Assembly: GCF_001373415.1 (NCBI RefSeq)
Contig: NZ_CDSE01000007.1
Span: 1-64,000, forward strand
Reading direction: 5' to 3'
Source: Paenibacillus dakarensis
GTDB lineage: Bacteria > Bacillota > Bacilli > Paenibacillales > Paenibacillaceae
DNA length: 64,000 nt
Of the stretch, positions 54,132-63,599 are shown piece after piece; within the stretch, counting starts at the first letter, position 1; each line of letters opens with the position of its first letter. A program made the translations under genes and the position numbers. A model generated the notes under the pieces. It was given only the letters and a program-made list of their open reading frames with translations. It had not been told where the DNA came from and made no database searches.

Positions 54132-54230
54132 GTTCAGCCAGACCGAAGCAGTTGTTTAACTTCAGTTTAAATTGTTTGTGTATCCTCTTCTTAGAGATAA
54201 AAAACCATAAAAGGAGATGGAGAGAGTCTT

Positions 54231-56039
54231 ATGAATGCTAAAGATCATCAATTAAATGATATAGATACCGGGGAAGAAATAACAGAGAGGAAACAGCCGG
54301 GCTTCCAATCCTTCTTCAGGTTACTGAAGGAAACAAAGCCGCCGATGGTTCTGCTTGTTATCGCGATCCTCCTTAGTGTGGCATCCACACTCGTTGGACT
54401 GGTGATTCCGATGTTTACGAAGAGCTTGGTGGACGGCTTCTCATTAACGGATATGAACCGATCCCATATCATTGGGCTGGGGATTGCGTTTATTCTGCAG
54501 ACGGTTGCATCCGGATTCTCAATATTCTTGCTGAGTTATACGGGGCAGAAGATGGTTGCGGCCCTGCGTGAGCGATTATGGAAGAAGCTGCTCTTGCTGC
54601 CAATCCGATATTTTGATCATCATCGATCCGGGGAATCTGTCAGCAGGATGACCAATGATACCGGAGTGATCAGGAGCTTGATCTCTGATCATCTGGCAGG
54701 CTTCTTCAGTGGAATTATTTCAATTATCGGCTCTGTCGGCGTGCTGCTGTACCTCAATTGGAAGATGACACTCACGATGTTTGTTGTCATTCCCATCGCG
54801 GTGTTGATTCTTGTGCCGCTTGGAAAGAAGATGTACAAAATCTCACTTGGCATGCAGGATGAAACCGCCTCGTTTACAGCCAATATCAGTCAGGTGCTGT
54901 CGGAGATCCGCCTCGTTAAAGCTTCAAATGCAGAGGATAAAGAGTATGAGAATGGACGTAAGGGAATTATGAGCCTGCTGAGCTTTGGCATTAAGGAAGG
55001 CGTTGTTTCTGCCTGGATTGCGCCGCTGATGTCTTTTGTGCTGATGATGCTGCTTGTCGTAGTGATCGGTTATGGCGGGTTGCAGGTTTCAACCGGGGCG
55101 CTTACAGCAGGTGAACTCGTTGCCTTTATTCTGTATTTGATTCAGATTGTGATGCCGATGACGCAGTTAACAACATTTTTCACTCAACTGCAGAAGGCCA
55201 AGGGAGCCACGGAACGAATCCTCGAAACCCTGGATGCTGAAGAGGAATCCCTTACAAACGGCAAGGATGCAGCAGATGCAAATCAACGCGTTTCTATTGA
55301 AAATCTCAGCTTCGGTTACAAAGAGGATGAACCTGTATTAACAGATGTCAGCTTTCAGATGGAGCCCGGAACTGTAACGGCTGTCGTGGGTCCAAGCGGA
55401 GGCGGCAAGACCACTTTGTTCTCCATGCTGGAGCGCTTCTATCTTCCGCAGAAGGGGCAGATTCGGCTTGGGCAGGCTGCGATTGACACGTTCTCTTTAC
55501 GTTCCTGGCGCGGATTGATTGGATATGTTTCGCAGGAAAGCCCGATGATCGCAGGTACGATCCGGGAAAATATATGTTACGGGACGGATCGCGAGATCAG
55601 TGACGATGAGATTAGAAAAGCGGCTGAAATGGCATATGCTGACGGCTTCATTGATGAGCTGCCGAACGGATTTGATACCGATGTGGGCGAACGGGGAGTG
55701 AAGCTTTCCGGCGGCCAGCGACAGCGGATTGCAATCGCAAGAGCACTTTTGCGAAACCCTAAAATTCTGATGCTGGATGAGGCTACATCAAGTCTCGACA
55801 GCCGATCGGAGATAGCGGTGCAGAAAGCGCTGAATAACCTGATGGCCGGGCGAACGACCATTGTGATTGCGCACCGTTTATCGACGGTGGTTGGAGCCGA
55901 CCAGATCATATTTATAGAAAAGGGGACGGTGACCGGCCGCGGCACACATGAGGAATTAATACAGCAGCATGAGATGTACCGGGAATTTGCAGTTCAGCAG
56001 TTGCAGATGAATGACGGGATTGAGCCGGTGGATGCATAG
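54231..56039 (+). CDS. Multidrug ABC exporter, BmrA-like (half-transporter)
   Basis: A 602-aa fusion of a six-helix membrane domain (about residues 35-330) and an ATPase: Walker [10 protein letters not shown], signature LSGGQRQR, Walker [14 protein letters not shown]-loop IAHRLS. It should work as a homodimer exporting drugs or lipids, as BmrA (YvcC) does. In B. subtilis bmrA is also near this chromosomal block. ATG at 54231 follows AAGGAG. A two-component system follows after 33 nt and may control it. Confidence 0.9.
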   Translation: MNAKDHQLNDIDTGEEITERKQPGFQSFFRLLKETKPPMVLLVIAILLSVASTLVGLVIPMFTKSLVDGFSLTDMNRSHIIGLGIAFILQTVASGFSIFLLSYTGQKMVAALRERLWKKLLLLPIRYFDHHRSGESVSRMTNDTGVIRSLISDHLAGFFSGIISIIGSVGVLLYLNWKMTLTMFVVIPIAVLILVPLGKKMYKISLGMQDETASFTANISQVLSEIRLVKASNAEDKEYENGRKGIMSLLSFGIKEGVVSAWIAPLMSFVLMMLLVVVIGYGGLQVSTGALTAGELVAFILYLIQIVMPMTQLTTFFTQLQKAKGATERILETLDAEEESLTNGKDAADANQRVSIENLSFGYKEDEPVLTDVSFQMEPGTVTAVVGPSGGGKTTLFSMLERFYLPQKGQIRLGQAAIDTFSLRSWRGLIGYVSQESPMIAGTIRENICYGTDREISDDEIRKAAEMAYADGFIDELPNGFDTDVGERGVKLSGGQRQRIAIARALLRNPKILMLDEATSSLDSRSEIAVQKALNNLMAGRTTIVIAHRLSTVVGADQIIFIEKGTVTGRGTHEELIQQHEMYREFAVQQLQMNDGIEPVDA

Positions 56040-56072
56040 CCGGACCCATATGTCGGTAAGGAAGGGATATTC

Positions 56073-56753
56073 ATGGCGAGAATACTGGTAGTCGATGATG
56101 ACCCGAACATTCGGGAGCTTGTAAGCGTATTTCTGGAAGAGGCGGGCATGGAAGAGGTGATCGAAGCCTGCGATGGCGTTGAAGCATTATCTGCCATGGA
56201 GCAAAACGCAGTCGATCTGGTAATCATGGATATCATGATGCCGAATATGGACGGATGGGATTTATGCCGGGAAATCCGTAAATATGAAGGAATACCGATT
56301 CTGATGCTGACTGCGATCGGGGAGACGAAGCAAATTGTGAAGGGATTTGAGCTGGGGACTGACGATTATCTTGTGAAGCCGTTTGAGCCGGCGGAGCTTG
56401 TTGTGCGTGTAAAGGCCCTGCTAAGAAGATACCAGGTTGCATCCTCCCAGACCGTCACGATCGGCAACCTGCAGATGAACCGTAAAACTTTTGAAGTTAA
56501 GACGGCTGACGAGAAGTTCAGCTTGCCTCTGAAGGAATTCGAGCTGCTGTTTAAGTTAGCCAGCTATCCAGGGAGTACGTTGACTCGGGACCGGCTGATC
56601 GAAGATATATGGGGATATGATTTTGAGGGGAATGAGAGAACATTGGATGTTCATGTAAACCGGCTGCGGGAGCGGTTCCCTGAGGAGAAATACCGGTTTA
56701 GGATTCGCACCGTACGCGGGCTCGGCTACCGGCTGGAGGCAGGTGAGGCTTAA
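56073..56753 (+). CDS. Response regulator, OmpR family
   Basis: A 226-aa regulator with receiver domain (LVVDDD, Asp53 in IMDIMMPNMDG, Lys in YLVKPFEP) and a winged-helix effector domain (LTRDRLIEDIWGYDFEGNERTLDVHVNRLRER-type segment, RTVRGLGYRLE end). It overlaps the kinase start by 1 nt (TAATG). Confidence 0.93.
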   Translation: MARILVVDDDPNIRELVSVFLEEAGMEEVIEACDGVEALSAMEQNAVDLVIMDIMMPNMDGWDLCREIRKYEGIPILMLTAIGETKQIVKGFELGTDDYLVKPFEPAELVVRVKALLRRYQVASSQTVTIGNLQMNRKTFEVKTADEKFSLPLKEFELLFKLASYPGSTLTRDRLIEDIWGYDFEGNERTLDVHVNRLRERFPEEKYRFRIRTVRGLGYRLEAGEA

Positions 56754-57820
56754 TGAAAAAGGTGCTTCGGATCAGCTGGAAGATCATACGCGAAACCTTG
56801 CTGACGATAGCCGTCTTTGCACTGCTGGCCGTATCATGGACGGGGGCAACCTATATAACGAAGGCGATTTATACGAAGACAGGAGCCCCCTCATCCGATT
56901 ACATTACGCAGCTCATTGATCTTATTCTGGGTGTAATCATCTTCTTTCTGTGCATGCTGTTGATCGGGCTGATGTTCAAGTACAAAGAGATCGCTGTGAT
57001 GAATACTTTTACAGACGCCATGCGCCGGATATCTAAAGGGGATTTCAGTGTCAAGATGGATGATGAAATGCTGCGCGGTGAGTTCAAGACGATTGCAGCA
57101 AGTATTAATGACATGGCCGGGGAACTTGGGCGTATGGAGAACATGCGGCAGGACTTCATCTCGAACGTATCGCATGAGATTCAGTCCCCGCTCACGTCCA
57201 TACGGGGATTTGCACGGGCGCTCCGCAATCCAAGGCTGACTGAGGAGCGGAGAAATCACTACCTGGAGATCATCGAAGGGGAGAGCCGCCGGCTGTCACA
57301 GCTAAGCGATAATCTGCTCAAGCTTTCCTCCCTGGAGGGGGATCGTCAGCAATTTGAGATGACACGCTATCGGCTTGATGAGCAGCTTCGTAAGGTCGTG
57401 CTGGCGAATGAACCGCAGTGGCTGGCGAAGCAGATACAGATTGTCATGGACTTGACCGAAGTTGAGATCGAGGCTGCGGAGGAGCTAATGAGCCAGGTAT
57501 GGATCAATTTGCTGCATAACAGCATCAAGTTCACACCGGATCACGGTTTAATAACGATCAAGCTGAAAGAGCACGGGCCCGAAATAGAGGTGTCTATTAC
57601 GGATACCGGCGCGGGGATCGCGGAGTCTGACCAGCTTCATATTTTTGAACGCTTCTATAAGGCAGACAAATCAAGGAACCGGACTGCCGGGGGCAGTGGT
57701 CTCGGACTGTCTATCGTGAAACGGATCGTGGATATTCATGGAGGAAAGGTTACGGTGGAGTCTGAGCTTGGGAAGGGCTCTACCTTTACGGTGGTAGTGC
57801 CGTGTGGGCGTGGACAATAA
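56753..57820 (+). CDS. Sensor histidine kinase, HAMP-HisKA type
   Basis: A 355-aa kinase with two helices (about residues 15-35 and 55-75) and only about 18 residues between them outside. A HAMP domain, HisKA with SNVSHEIQSPLTSI (His141; family consensus has HELRTP, here HEIQSP) and HATPase_c (LLHNSIKFTP, ITDTGAGI, GGSGLGLSIVK) follow. The short external loop suggests intramembrane sensing, as in exporter-linked kinases. Confidence 0.92.
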   Translation: MKKVLRISWKIIRETLLTIAVFALLAVSWTGATYITKAIYTKTGAPSSDYITQLIDLILGVIIFFLCMLLIGLMFKYKEIAVMNTFTDAMRRISKGDFSVKMDDEMLRGEFKTIAASINDMAGELGRMENMRQDFISNVSHEIQSPLTSIRGFARALRNPRLTEERRNHYLEIIEGESRRLSQLSDNLLKLSSLEGDRQQFEMTRYRLDEQLRKVVLANEPQWLAKQIQIVMDLTEVEIEAAEELMSQVWINLLHNSIKFTPDHGLITIKLKEHGPEIEVSITDTGAGIAESDQLHIFERFYKADKSRNRTAGGSGLGLSIVKRIVDIHGGKVTVESELGKGSTFTVVVPCGRGQ

Positions 57821-58141
57821 TCGGGTGTCGGTGATGTTGATGTTCGACGTCAACTCACATGGTGGAAGTAAGTGATATTATATGGCTCGAAGGAGATGCG
57901 ATAACTGTTTTTAGAGATGATTATTCCACGAAGCAGCGGAGCGGACGAAGCGTTTCCGGACAAGCGGCAGCGGTCGCCTTTGTCTTCCAATTTCAACCTT
58001 GTGTTATATAGTTCGGGAAATTGGAAGACAACAGCGATGGTAGGAAAGATTCGTACGTGTAGCGCCTCACCAACAAGAAAAAAGAGCCCCCCCGCAAAAT
58101 CTTAAGATTTTTTGGGAGAGCCCTCTATTAAACTAAGCAAG
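57821..58141. other. 321-nt gene-free region holding copy B
   Basis: The plus-strand 3' end of the kinase gene and the minus-strand end of glnQ converge here. It holds the dispersed element copy B (57976-58125) and, on the kinase side, a 45-nt GC-rich stretch (57931-57975) with CAGCGGAGCGGACGAAGCG-type sequence that seems to be part of a longer version of the same element. No gene is seen. Confidence 0.6.
57976..58125 (-). repeat. Dispersed terminator-linked element, copy B
   Basis: In minus-strand sense the element begins right after the glnQ stop with a terminator hairpin (GAGGGCT...GGGCTC around AAAATCTTAAGATTTT, then TTTTTT). It continues through the same linker words as copy A (CTTGTTG, GGCGCTAC, GTACGAATC, CATCGCTG) and ends in the inverted repeat TTGTCTTCCAATTTC / GAAATTGGAAGACAA plus AGGC. 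Versus copy A the sixth stem pair changes from C-G to T-A, preserving pairing. Confidence 0.85.
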
Positions 58142-58870
58142 TTATAGCACCTTCTCCAGGAAGCTGATCGTCCGCTCATGCTTCGGATTTCCGAACACCT
58201 CGTCCGGATGACCTTCCTCTACGATGTAGCCGCCATCCATGAAGATAACCCGATCTGCAACCTCCCGGGCAAATCCCATCTCGTGGGTGACGATTAGCAT
58301 CGTCATGCCTTCGCTTGCCAGTTTCTTCATGACACCCAGCACCTCGCCGACCATCTCGGGGTCGAGTGCGGATGTCGGCTCGTCGAAGAGCATGATGTCG
58401 GGATTCATAGCAAGCGCGCGAGCGATAGCCACCCGCTGCTTCTGTCCGCCTGACAGCTGGCTTGGCAGGGCATCCGCCTTATCGGACAGGTCCACTTGTT
58501 CAAGCAGCTGAAGAGCCGTGGTACGGGCTTCCTTCTCGCTCAGCTTCCCGAGTTCTACGGGAGCGAAGGTAATATTCTTCAATACATTGAAATGCGGGAA
58601 CAGATTAAAATGCTGAAACACCATGCCGATATTTTCTCGTGCTTTGTTAATATCGGTTTTAGGATCATTGATGTCACGGCCGTGAATGATGACTTTGCCT
58701 GCCGTAATGTCATCCAGTCGGTTGATGCAGCGCAGAAACGTACTTTTGCCGGAGCCTGAAGGACCAATGATACATACAACTTCGCCTTCTGTGACCTGCA
58801 TATCGATACCTTTCAGCACATGATTACTGCCGAAACTCTTCTTTAAACCTTCAACCCGAATTTTATCCAC
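58142..58870 (-). CDS. glnQ: Polar amino acid ABC transporter ATP-binding protein
   Basis: A 242-aa ATPase of the GlnQ family: Walker [11 protein letters not shown]-loop [10 protein letters not shown], signature LSGGQKQR, Walker [14 protein letters not shown]-loop [11 protein letters not shown]. It overlaps the upstream binding-protein/permease gene by 8 nt. Substrate probably glutamine or a related polar amino acid. Confidence 0.93.
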   Translation of the reverse strand: MDKIRVEGLKKSFGSNHVLKGIDMQVTEGEVVCIIGPSGSGKSTFLRCINRLDDITAGKVIIHGRDINDPKTDINKARENIGMVFQHFNLFPHFNVLKNITFAPVELGKLSEKEARTTALQLLEQVDLSDKADALPSQLSGGQKQRVAIARALAMNPDIMLFDEPTSALDPEMVGEVLGVMKKLASEGMTMLIVTHEMGFAREVADRVIFMDGGYIVEEGHPDEVFGNPKHERTISFLEKVL

Positions 58871-60317
58871 GGCTTATCTTCCTTTCCATGCTGTTTGCAA
58901 CTTTGGTTAGAATGGTGATAACAATCAGATACATAAGGGCAACCGTAAGCCAGATATCAAAGGATGCAAATGTTCTTGCGATGACAATCTTCCCGGATTG
59001 CGTCAGCTCTACAAGTCCGATGACAGACAGAATCGATGTGTCCTTTAATGTAATGACAAACTGGTTGATAAACGATGGAATCATGATTCGAATTGCCTGT
59101 GGAATAATAATCTTGAGCATCGCTTTGCGGTAAGGCACACCCAGTGAACGAGCAGCCTCCATCTGACCGTGGTCAATGGACTGGATTCCCCCGCGGATGA
59201 TTTCCGTCATATAGGCACCGGCATTAAGTGTTAATGTCAAGACCGCTCCCAAGAACAGGGGCATGGTGAAATCAAATGCTTGCGGAATACCGAAATAGAT
59301 GAAAAAGGCGAGTACAATTAACGGGATACCGCGGAAAACATCGACGAACACCGTGGCGAGACCACGCAGCCACTTGTTGCGTCCTACCTTCATAAACCCG
59401 AAGATAAGCCCTACAATACAAGCGAAGAATAAGGAGATAATCGTATAGAGTAGCGTTTTTCCAAGACCCTCTAAAAGAGCTGGCAATGATTTGATTATGA
59501 GTTCCATGCGGCCTTGCTGTGCAGCAACCTCTGCATTTGCGCCTATGTATTTATCAAGAATACGGTCATATTCGCCATTCGCGCGAAGATTGGCAAGACC
59601 GGCATTGAATTTCTCCATCAGTTCTGGACTTTTACCTTTGCTGACAGCAAAACCGTAAGTGCCGCCGAGCTCCCTCTGATCCTCATTAACAACCTTTAAA
59701 CCATTGTTCTGTTTAGCCCCGTAGGCAAGCACCGGGTAGTCATCGAAGCAGGCAATGGAATTCTTGGTTTTCACATCCTCATACATTTGAGCAGAATCGT
59801 CGAAGGGAACGATCGTGAACCCATATTTTGAGGAGATAGATTCCGCAAAGGTATACCCCTCCGTACCCGTCTTCACAGCGACCTTCTTGCCCCGTAAATC
59901 CTCATAGCTTTTGACCGATTCCTCATCCTTGCGAACAGCCATGACAACGCCGGAATCGAAATAGGGCTCTGAAAAATCAAATTTCTGTTTTCTTTCATCC
60001 GTGATACTCATACCGGCAATTACGCCGTCAACCTGATTGGACTCGAGTGCCTGCACGGCAGCATTGAATCCGAGCGGTTTAACCTCGTATTTGAAATTCT
60101 GATCCTTTGCGATGGCTTCCAGCAAGTCCATATCGATACCGACTAGATTTCCGCTTGCATCCTGGTATTCAAACGGAGGGAATGTGACGTCCGTTCCGAT
60201 CTGATAGGTTTTTTCAGAGACGGGCTCTGCTGAAGCATACAGCGATAAGCCAGGTAAGCCGACTGCAGTGATGAGCAGCAATGACATGGTAAATAATAAT
60301 ACCCGTAGTGATTTCAT
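58863..60317 (-). CDS. Amino acid ABC transporter: substrate-binding domain fused to permease
   Basis: A 484-aa fusion. A signal peptide (about residues 1-30) precedes an SBP_bac_3 domain ([38 protein letters not shown]) to about residue 265, then a BPD_transp_1 permease ([20 protein letters not shown], the EAA-loop [23 protein letters not shown]). Such fusions are known from Lactococcus GlnP and other Firmicutes. With glnQ it forms a complete importer. ATG follows AGAGGGG on the minus strand. Confidence 0.92.
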   Translation of the reverse strand: MKSLRVLLFTMSLLLITAVGLPGLSLYASAEPVSEKTYQIGTDVTFPPFEYQDASGNLVGIDMDLLEAIAKDQNFKYEVKPLGFNAAVQALESNQVDGVIAGMSITDERKQKFDFSEPYFDSGVVMAVRKDEESVKSYEDLRGKKVAVKTGTEGYTFAESISSKYGFTIVPFDDSAQMYEDVKTKNSIACFDDYPVLAYGAKQNNGLKVVNEDQRELGGTYGFAVSKGKSPELMEKFNAGLANLRANGEYDRILDKYIGANAEVAAQQGRMELIIKSLPALLEGLGKTLLYTIISLFFACIVGLIFGFMKVGRNKWLRGLATVFVDVFRGIPLIVLAFFIYFGIPQAFDFTMPLFLGAVLTLTLNAGAYMTEIIRGGIQSIDHGQMEAARSLGVPYRKAMLKIIIPQAIRIMIPSFINQFVITLKDTSILSVIGLVELTQSGKIVIARTFASFDIWLTVALMYLIVITILTKVANSMERKISRG

Positions 60318-60372
60318 ATTGTCCCCTCTTTCTTAAGCCTTGTTCTAGTTAGTTACCCATTATGCTCCTGCA

Positions 60373-60400
60373 GTTAACAACAATTTCCTGGGTTGCTAAC
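60373..60400. promoter_or_regulatory. GTTAACAAC inverted repeat upstream of the amino acid transporter
   Basis: GTTAACAAC (60373-60381) and GTTGCTAAC (60392-60400) form an inverted repeat with one mismatch and a 10-nt spacer, 56 nt or more upstream of the transporter start on the minus strand. Candidate operator. Confidence 0.35.
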
Positions 60401-60578
60401 TTTGATTCCCGTTAAATGAGCATTAATGTTTATATTCCATCATCTAAGAATTGGAGAAAAAATGAAACAGGAAAAATTTATAAATCAGCTATTTAGATGA
60501 AACATTTACCAATTTATATACGTTAGAGGGGTAAGGCAAGCGTGATAGCGAAGCCAATTTAAAGGAGGTCTTGGATCG

Positions 60579-61340
60579 ATGAATGTTTGGGCTAAACGGT
60601 TAGGGTCAGTAATGATTGCGGGCGCACTTCTTACAGGCGGTTCCGTATGGACAGGCGTTTTGGGCGTGAGTGAGGTGCATGCGGCAGATATTGCACAGCA
60701 GCAGAATCGGGTTACGGTGCTTGGCAAGGGTGAAATTTCGGTTAAACCGGATATCGTATACCTGTCGATCGGTGTAGAGTCTTTCGCAGAGACAGCGAAT
60801 TCCGCACAGAAACACAATGCCCAGAAAATGGCTAAAATCAGCTCGCTGCTGAAAAAGACATGGAAAATCGATGAGAAAGATATTAAAACAGAAAATTTCT
60901 ATGTTCAGCCTAACTACTCCTACAGTGAAAAAGAAGGGCGCAAAGTACAAAATTACAGTGCCACTCATTCACTTGAAGTAACACTTCGTGATTTAAGCAA
61001 GGTTGGCGAGCTGCTCGATGCTGCTGCCGAAGCAGGTGCGAACAATATCGGAAGCGCACGCTTCTCTATTGAGAACCGCGATGCTTTTGAAACCCAGGTA
61101 ATCGAGAAGGCGATGGCAAATGCTGATCTGAAAGCACAGGCTATTGCTAAGGCGGCTAAACGCCAGCTGGGTGTCGTGGTGAGTGTGGTTCAAGACGAAG
61201 CCGCTAACCGTGATGTGTACAGCTACGGCTTTATGAATTCGGCTGCAAAAAGTGAAGCCCTGGATCAAGCCTCCACTTCCGTGAAGCCGGGCGAAATCAA
61301 GCTGATGACTCAGCTGTATGTCCAGTATGAACTGAAATAG
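60579..61340 (+). CDS. SIMPL-domain (DUF541) exported protein
   Basis: A 253-aa protein with a signal peptide ending near EVHAAD (about residue 35) and a SIMPL/DUF541 domain (VTVLGKGEISVKPDIVYLSIGVE, LEVTLRDLSKVGELLDAA, IAKAAKRQLG). Family members (such as YggE) are periplasmic or exported proteins tied to oxidative-stress tolerance, with no established enzyme activity. ATG at 60579 follows AAAGGAGGTC. A strong terminator follows. Confidence 0.87.
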   Translation: MNVWAKRLGSVMIAGALLTGGSVWTGVLGVSEVHAADIAQQQNRVTVLGKGEISVKPDIVYLSIGVESFAETANSAQKHNAQKMAKISSLLKKTWKIDEKDIKTENFYVQPNYSYSEKEGRKVQNYSATHSLEVTLRDLSKVGELLDAAAEAGANNIGSARFSIENRDAFETQVIEKAMANADLKAQAIAKAAKRQLGVVVSVVQDEAANRDVYSYGFMNSAAKSEALDQASTSVKPGEIKLMTQLYVQYELK

Positions 61341-61360
61341 AACTACCTTCTGTGTTACCT

Positions 61361-61410
61361 GAAAACCGTTCCGCTTCGCAGTAATGCGAAATGGAGCGGT
61401 TTTATTTTTC
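61361..61410 (+). terminator. Terminator after the SIMPL gene
   Basis: AAAACCGTTCC...TTCGCA / TGCGAA...GGAGCGGTTTT forms a long hairpin with a GTAA loop and TTTATTTTT. Confidence 0.85.
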
Positions 61411-61785
61411 GGTATAAAGGTAATTATATGAATTGAGCTCTCGGTTTTTTTACACTTTTAACCCTGCATGGTCAGGAATACCAAAAACGGGTCAGGATAA
61501 GGCCTCAGCCTGTCGAAATCCACAGAAAAGTGTTGTGTATGGGGTCAAAACAAGGTATAGTGAATATGCAAAAAAACTGTACAAGATATGATGCTAAGCC
61601 ATACCAATGGATATGGCTTTTTTCTCTTAATGGGTCAGGATAAGGTATGAATCCCTGGATCCTGGTGACACAAGAATAAACAACCGCTTAACGCTGTCTG
61701 TATTTGTAGAAATGTGTCGGAAGACGTTTTTCTCGTTTTATAGGAAAGAATATTAATATTAACCGTAAAGGGGATGATGGTGCAT
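61411..61785 (+). other. 375-nt gene-free leader region before potA
   Basis: It holds two exact copies of GGGTCAGGATAAGG (61489-61502, 61632-61645) and a related GGTCAGGA at 61470, flanking a promoter-terminator unit (61533-61623). No coding sequence is evident. Confidence 0.6.
61533..61623 (+). ncRNA. Putative short RNA or attenuated leader upstream of potA
   Basis: TTGTGT (61533-61538) and TATAGT (61556-61561) with 17-nt spacing predict a start near 61568. An 8-bp perfect terminator stem AAGCCATA / TATGGCTT (61596-61619) with six T residues ends the transcript at about 61623, giving a roughly 55-nt RNA. No ribosome binding site with an ORF lies between. It could be a small RNA, or an attenuator for the pot operon. 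Confidence 0.45.
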
Positions 61786-62751
61786 ATGATTGAACTTGTC
61801 CAGATAACGAAAGAATTTCAAGGGCAATCGGTCGTGCATCCGCTGTCGCTCTCCATTAAGGAAGGAGAATTCCTGACTTTGCTGGGCCCCAGCGGTTGCG
61901 GCAAGACGACAATCCTCCGAATGATTGCAGGATTCGAACAGCCAACGGAAGGGGAAGTATGGCTCGCTGGCCAGAACGTGACCGATATGCCGGCGAACAA
62001 GCGGGATTTGAATCTCGTGTTTCAGCATTATGCCCTGTTTCCGCACATGACCGTAGAAGACAATATCGCATTCGGATTAAAAATGAAAAAAATGCCGCGA
62101 TCCCAGATTAAAGAACGCGTAGCAGAAGCCGTAGCGATGACGCAGCTGACACAGCTGCAGGATCGATATCCGCATCAGCTTTCCGGTGGACAACAGCAAC
62201 GCGTAGCGATCGCCCGTGCCATTGCCAATAAGCCAAAGGTGCTTTTGCTGGATGAGCCGCTTGGTGCACTTGACCTGCAGCTCCGCAAAAACCTGCAGTC
62301 TGAGCTGAAGCATCTGCAACGTACACTTGGCATTACATTTGTGTATGTTACGCATGACCAGGAAGAAGCGATGATGCTGTCTGACCGGATCGTGATTATG
62401 AATAACGGGAAGGTTGAACAGGTCGGCACACCGCGTGAAATTTACGCCAAGCCGAAGACCCTGTTCGCTGCCACCTTTGTAGGAGAGAATAATATTTTCT
62501 CTTCGCGCGAAGGGCTTTTTGCTGTTCGTCCTGAAAAAATCTATCCTCAGCGCGGCCCGGGCGGCAAGAAGACGGGTGTGATTGAGGATGTTCAGTATCT
62601 GGGTAACGTGCATAAGCTTAAAGTGCAGCTTGAGGATGAACCGATGAGCGTAACCATTGCTCTGGATTTTACAGATGATGAGCCTTGGGAAGTCGGTGAA
62701 AGAATCGGCCTGAATTGGGACGCGAGAGATGAGGTGGCTATCGGGTCATGA
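61786..62751 (+). CDS. potA: Spermidine/putrescine ABC transporter ATP-binding protein
   Basis: A 321-aa ATPase: Walker [10 protein letters not shown], signature LSGGQQQR, Walker [14 protein letters not shown]-loop VTHDQEEA, then a TOBE domain ([11 protein letters not shown]). Similar to PotA throughout. ATG at 61786 gives the family start [14 protein letters not shown] 61780 and ATGs at 61774 and 61777 in frame are nearer the AAAGGGG site and are alternatives. potB overlaps the stop by 4 nt (ATGA). Confidence 0.93.
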   Translation: MIELVQITKEFQGQSVVHPLSLSIKEGEFLTLLGPSGCGKTTILRMIAGFEQPTEGEVWLAGQNVTDMPANKRDLNLVFQHYALFPHMTVEDNIAFGLKMKKMPRSQIKERVAEAVAMTQLTQLQDRYPHQLSGGQQQRVAIARAIANKPKVLLLDEPLGALDLQLRKNLQSELKHLQRTLGITFVYVTHDQEEAMMLSDRIVIMNNGKVEQVGTPREIYAKPKTLFAATFVGENNIFSSREGLFAVRPEKIYPQRGPGGKKTGVIEDVQYLGNVHKLKVQLEDEPMSVTIALDFTDDEPWEVGERIGLNWDARDEVAIGS

Positions 62752-63599
62752 GTAAATCCAAATTCCTCCTGACTCCTGTGCTTCTGTGGCTCTCCCTGTT
62801 TCTAATTGTGCCTATGCTGATCGTGGTCGGGATATCGTTTCTGCAGCGTGATGCGTTAGGAAACATTGTGTTTTCTTTCAGTCTGGAAGGATACAAGACG
62901 TTTTTTGATCCGCTGTACCTCGGGATTTATTGGGATACACTCGTCTTATCCATACTAACTACAATAATCTGCCTGGCGGTCAGCTATCCGCTGGCTTACT
63001 ATATAGCCAACGCATCCCCGCGTATCCAGACATGGGGACTGATCTTGATTACGGTGCCGTTCTGGATCAACTTCTTGATACGGACATACGCTTGGGTGCT
63101 TCTGCTTCGGACACAAGGGGTTGTAAACAATCTTCTGATCTATTTGGGATGGATTGATGAACCTCTGCAGATGCTGTATACCAAAGGCGCAGTACTCCTG
63201 GGCATGGTATATAACTTTATTCCGTTCATGGTGCTTCCGATATATGTAGCACTGGAGCAGATGGACAAGCGTCTGCTGGATGCAGCGAGTGATTTAGGGG
63301 CATCGAAATGGAATGCCTTCCGTCACATTACCCTGCCTCAGAGCAAATCGGGTATTATGACCGGATCCATTCTGGTATATGTATCTACGGCAGGGATGTT
63401 CGTCGTAACAGACATTCTCGGCGGCGCGAAGTCCGCGATGATTAGTAATATTATTCAGTCGCAGTTCCTAGGTGCACGCAACTGGCCATTCGGAGCTGCA
63501 TTGTCCGTTATTTTTGTGATTACCTCGCTGGTGTTAGTCTTACTGTTTAACAGGGCTATGCAGGCCCGTCACCAACGCGTAAAGGAGGGGAGAGCGTGA
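62748..63599 (+). CDS. potB: Spermidine/putrescine ABC transporter permease
   Basis: A 283-aa membrane protein with six helices and the BPD_transp EAA-loop (DAASDLGASKWNAFRHITLPQS). LIVPMLIVVGISFLQRD at the N-terminus is typical of PotB. Overlaps potA and potC by 4 nt each, so the three are translationally coupled. Confidence 0.93.
   Translation: MSKSKFLLTPVLLWLSLFLIVPMLIVVGISFLQRDALGNIVFSFSLEGYKTFFDPLYLGIYWDTLVLSILTTIICLAVSYPLAYYIANASPRIQTWGLILITVPFWINFLIRTYAWVLLLRTQGVVNNLLIYLGWIDEPLQMLYTKGAVLLGMVYNFIPFMVLPIYVALEQMDKRLLDAASDLGASKWNAFRHITLPQSKSGIMTGSILVYVSTAGMFVVTDILGGAKSAMISNIIQSQFLGARNWPFGAALSVIFVITSLVLVLLFNRAMQARHQRVKEGRA

Noticed and set aside
58142-60317. Transposon or prophage explanation for the repeats at 8.5 and 58 kb
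   Set aside because: No transposase, integrase or phage gene is seen near either copy; only the small structured element is repeated.
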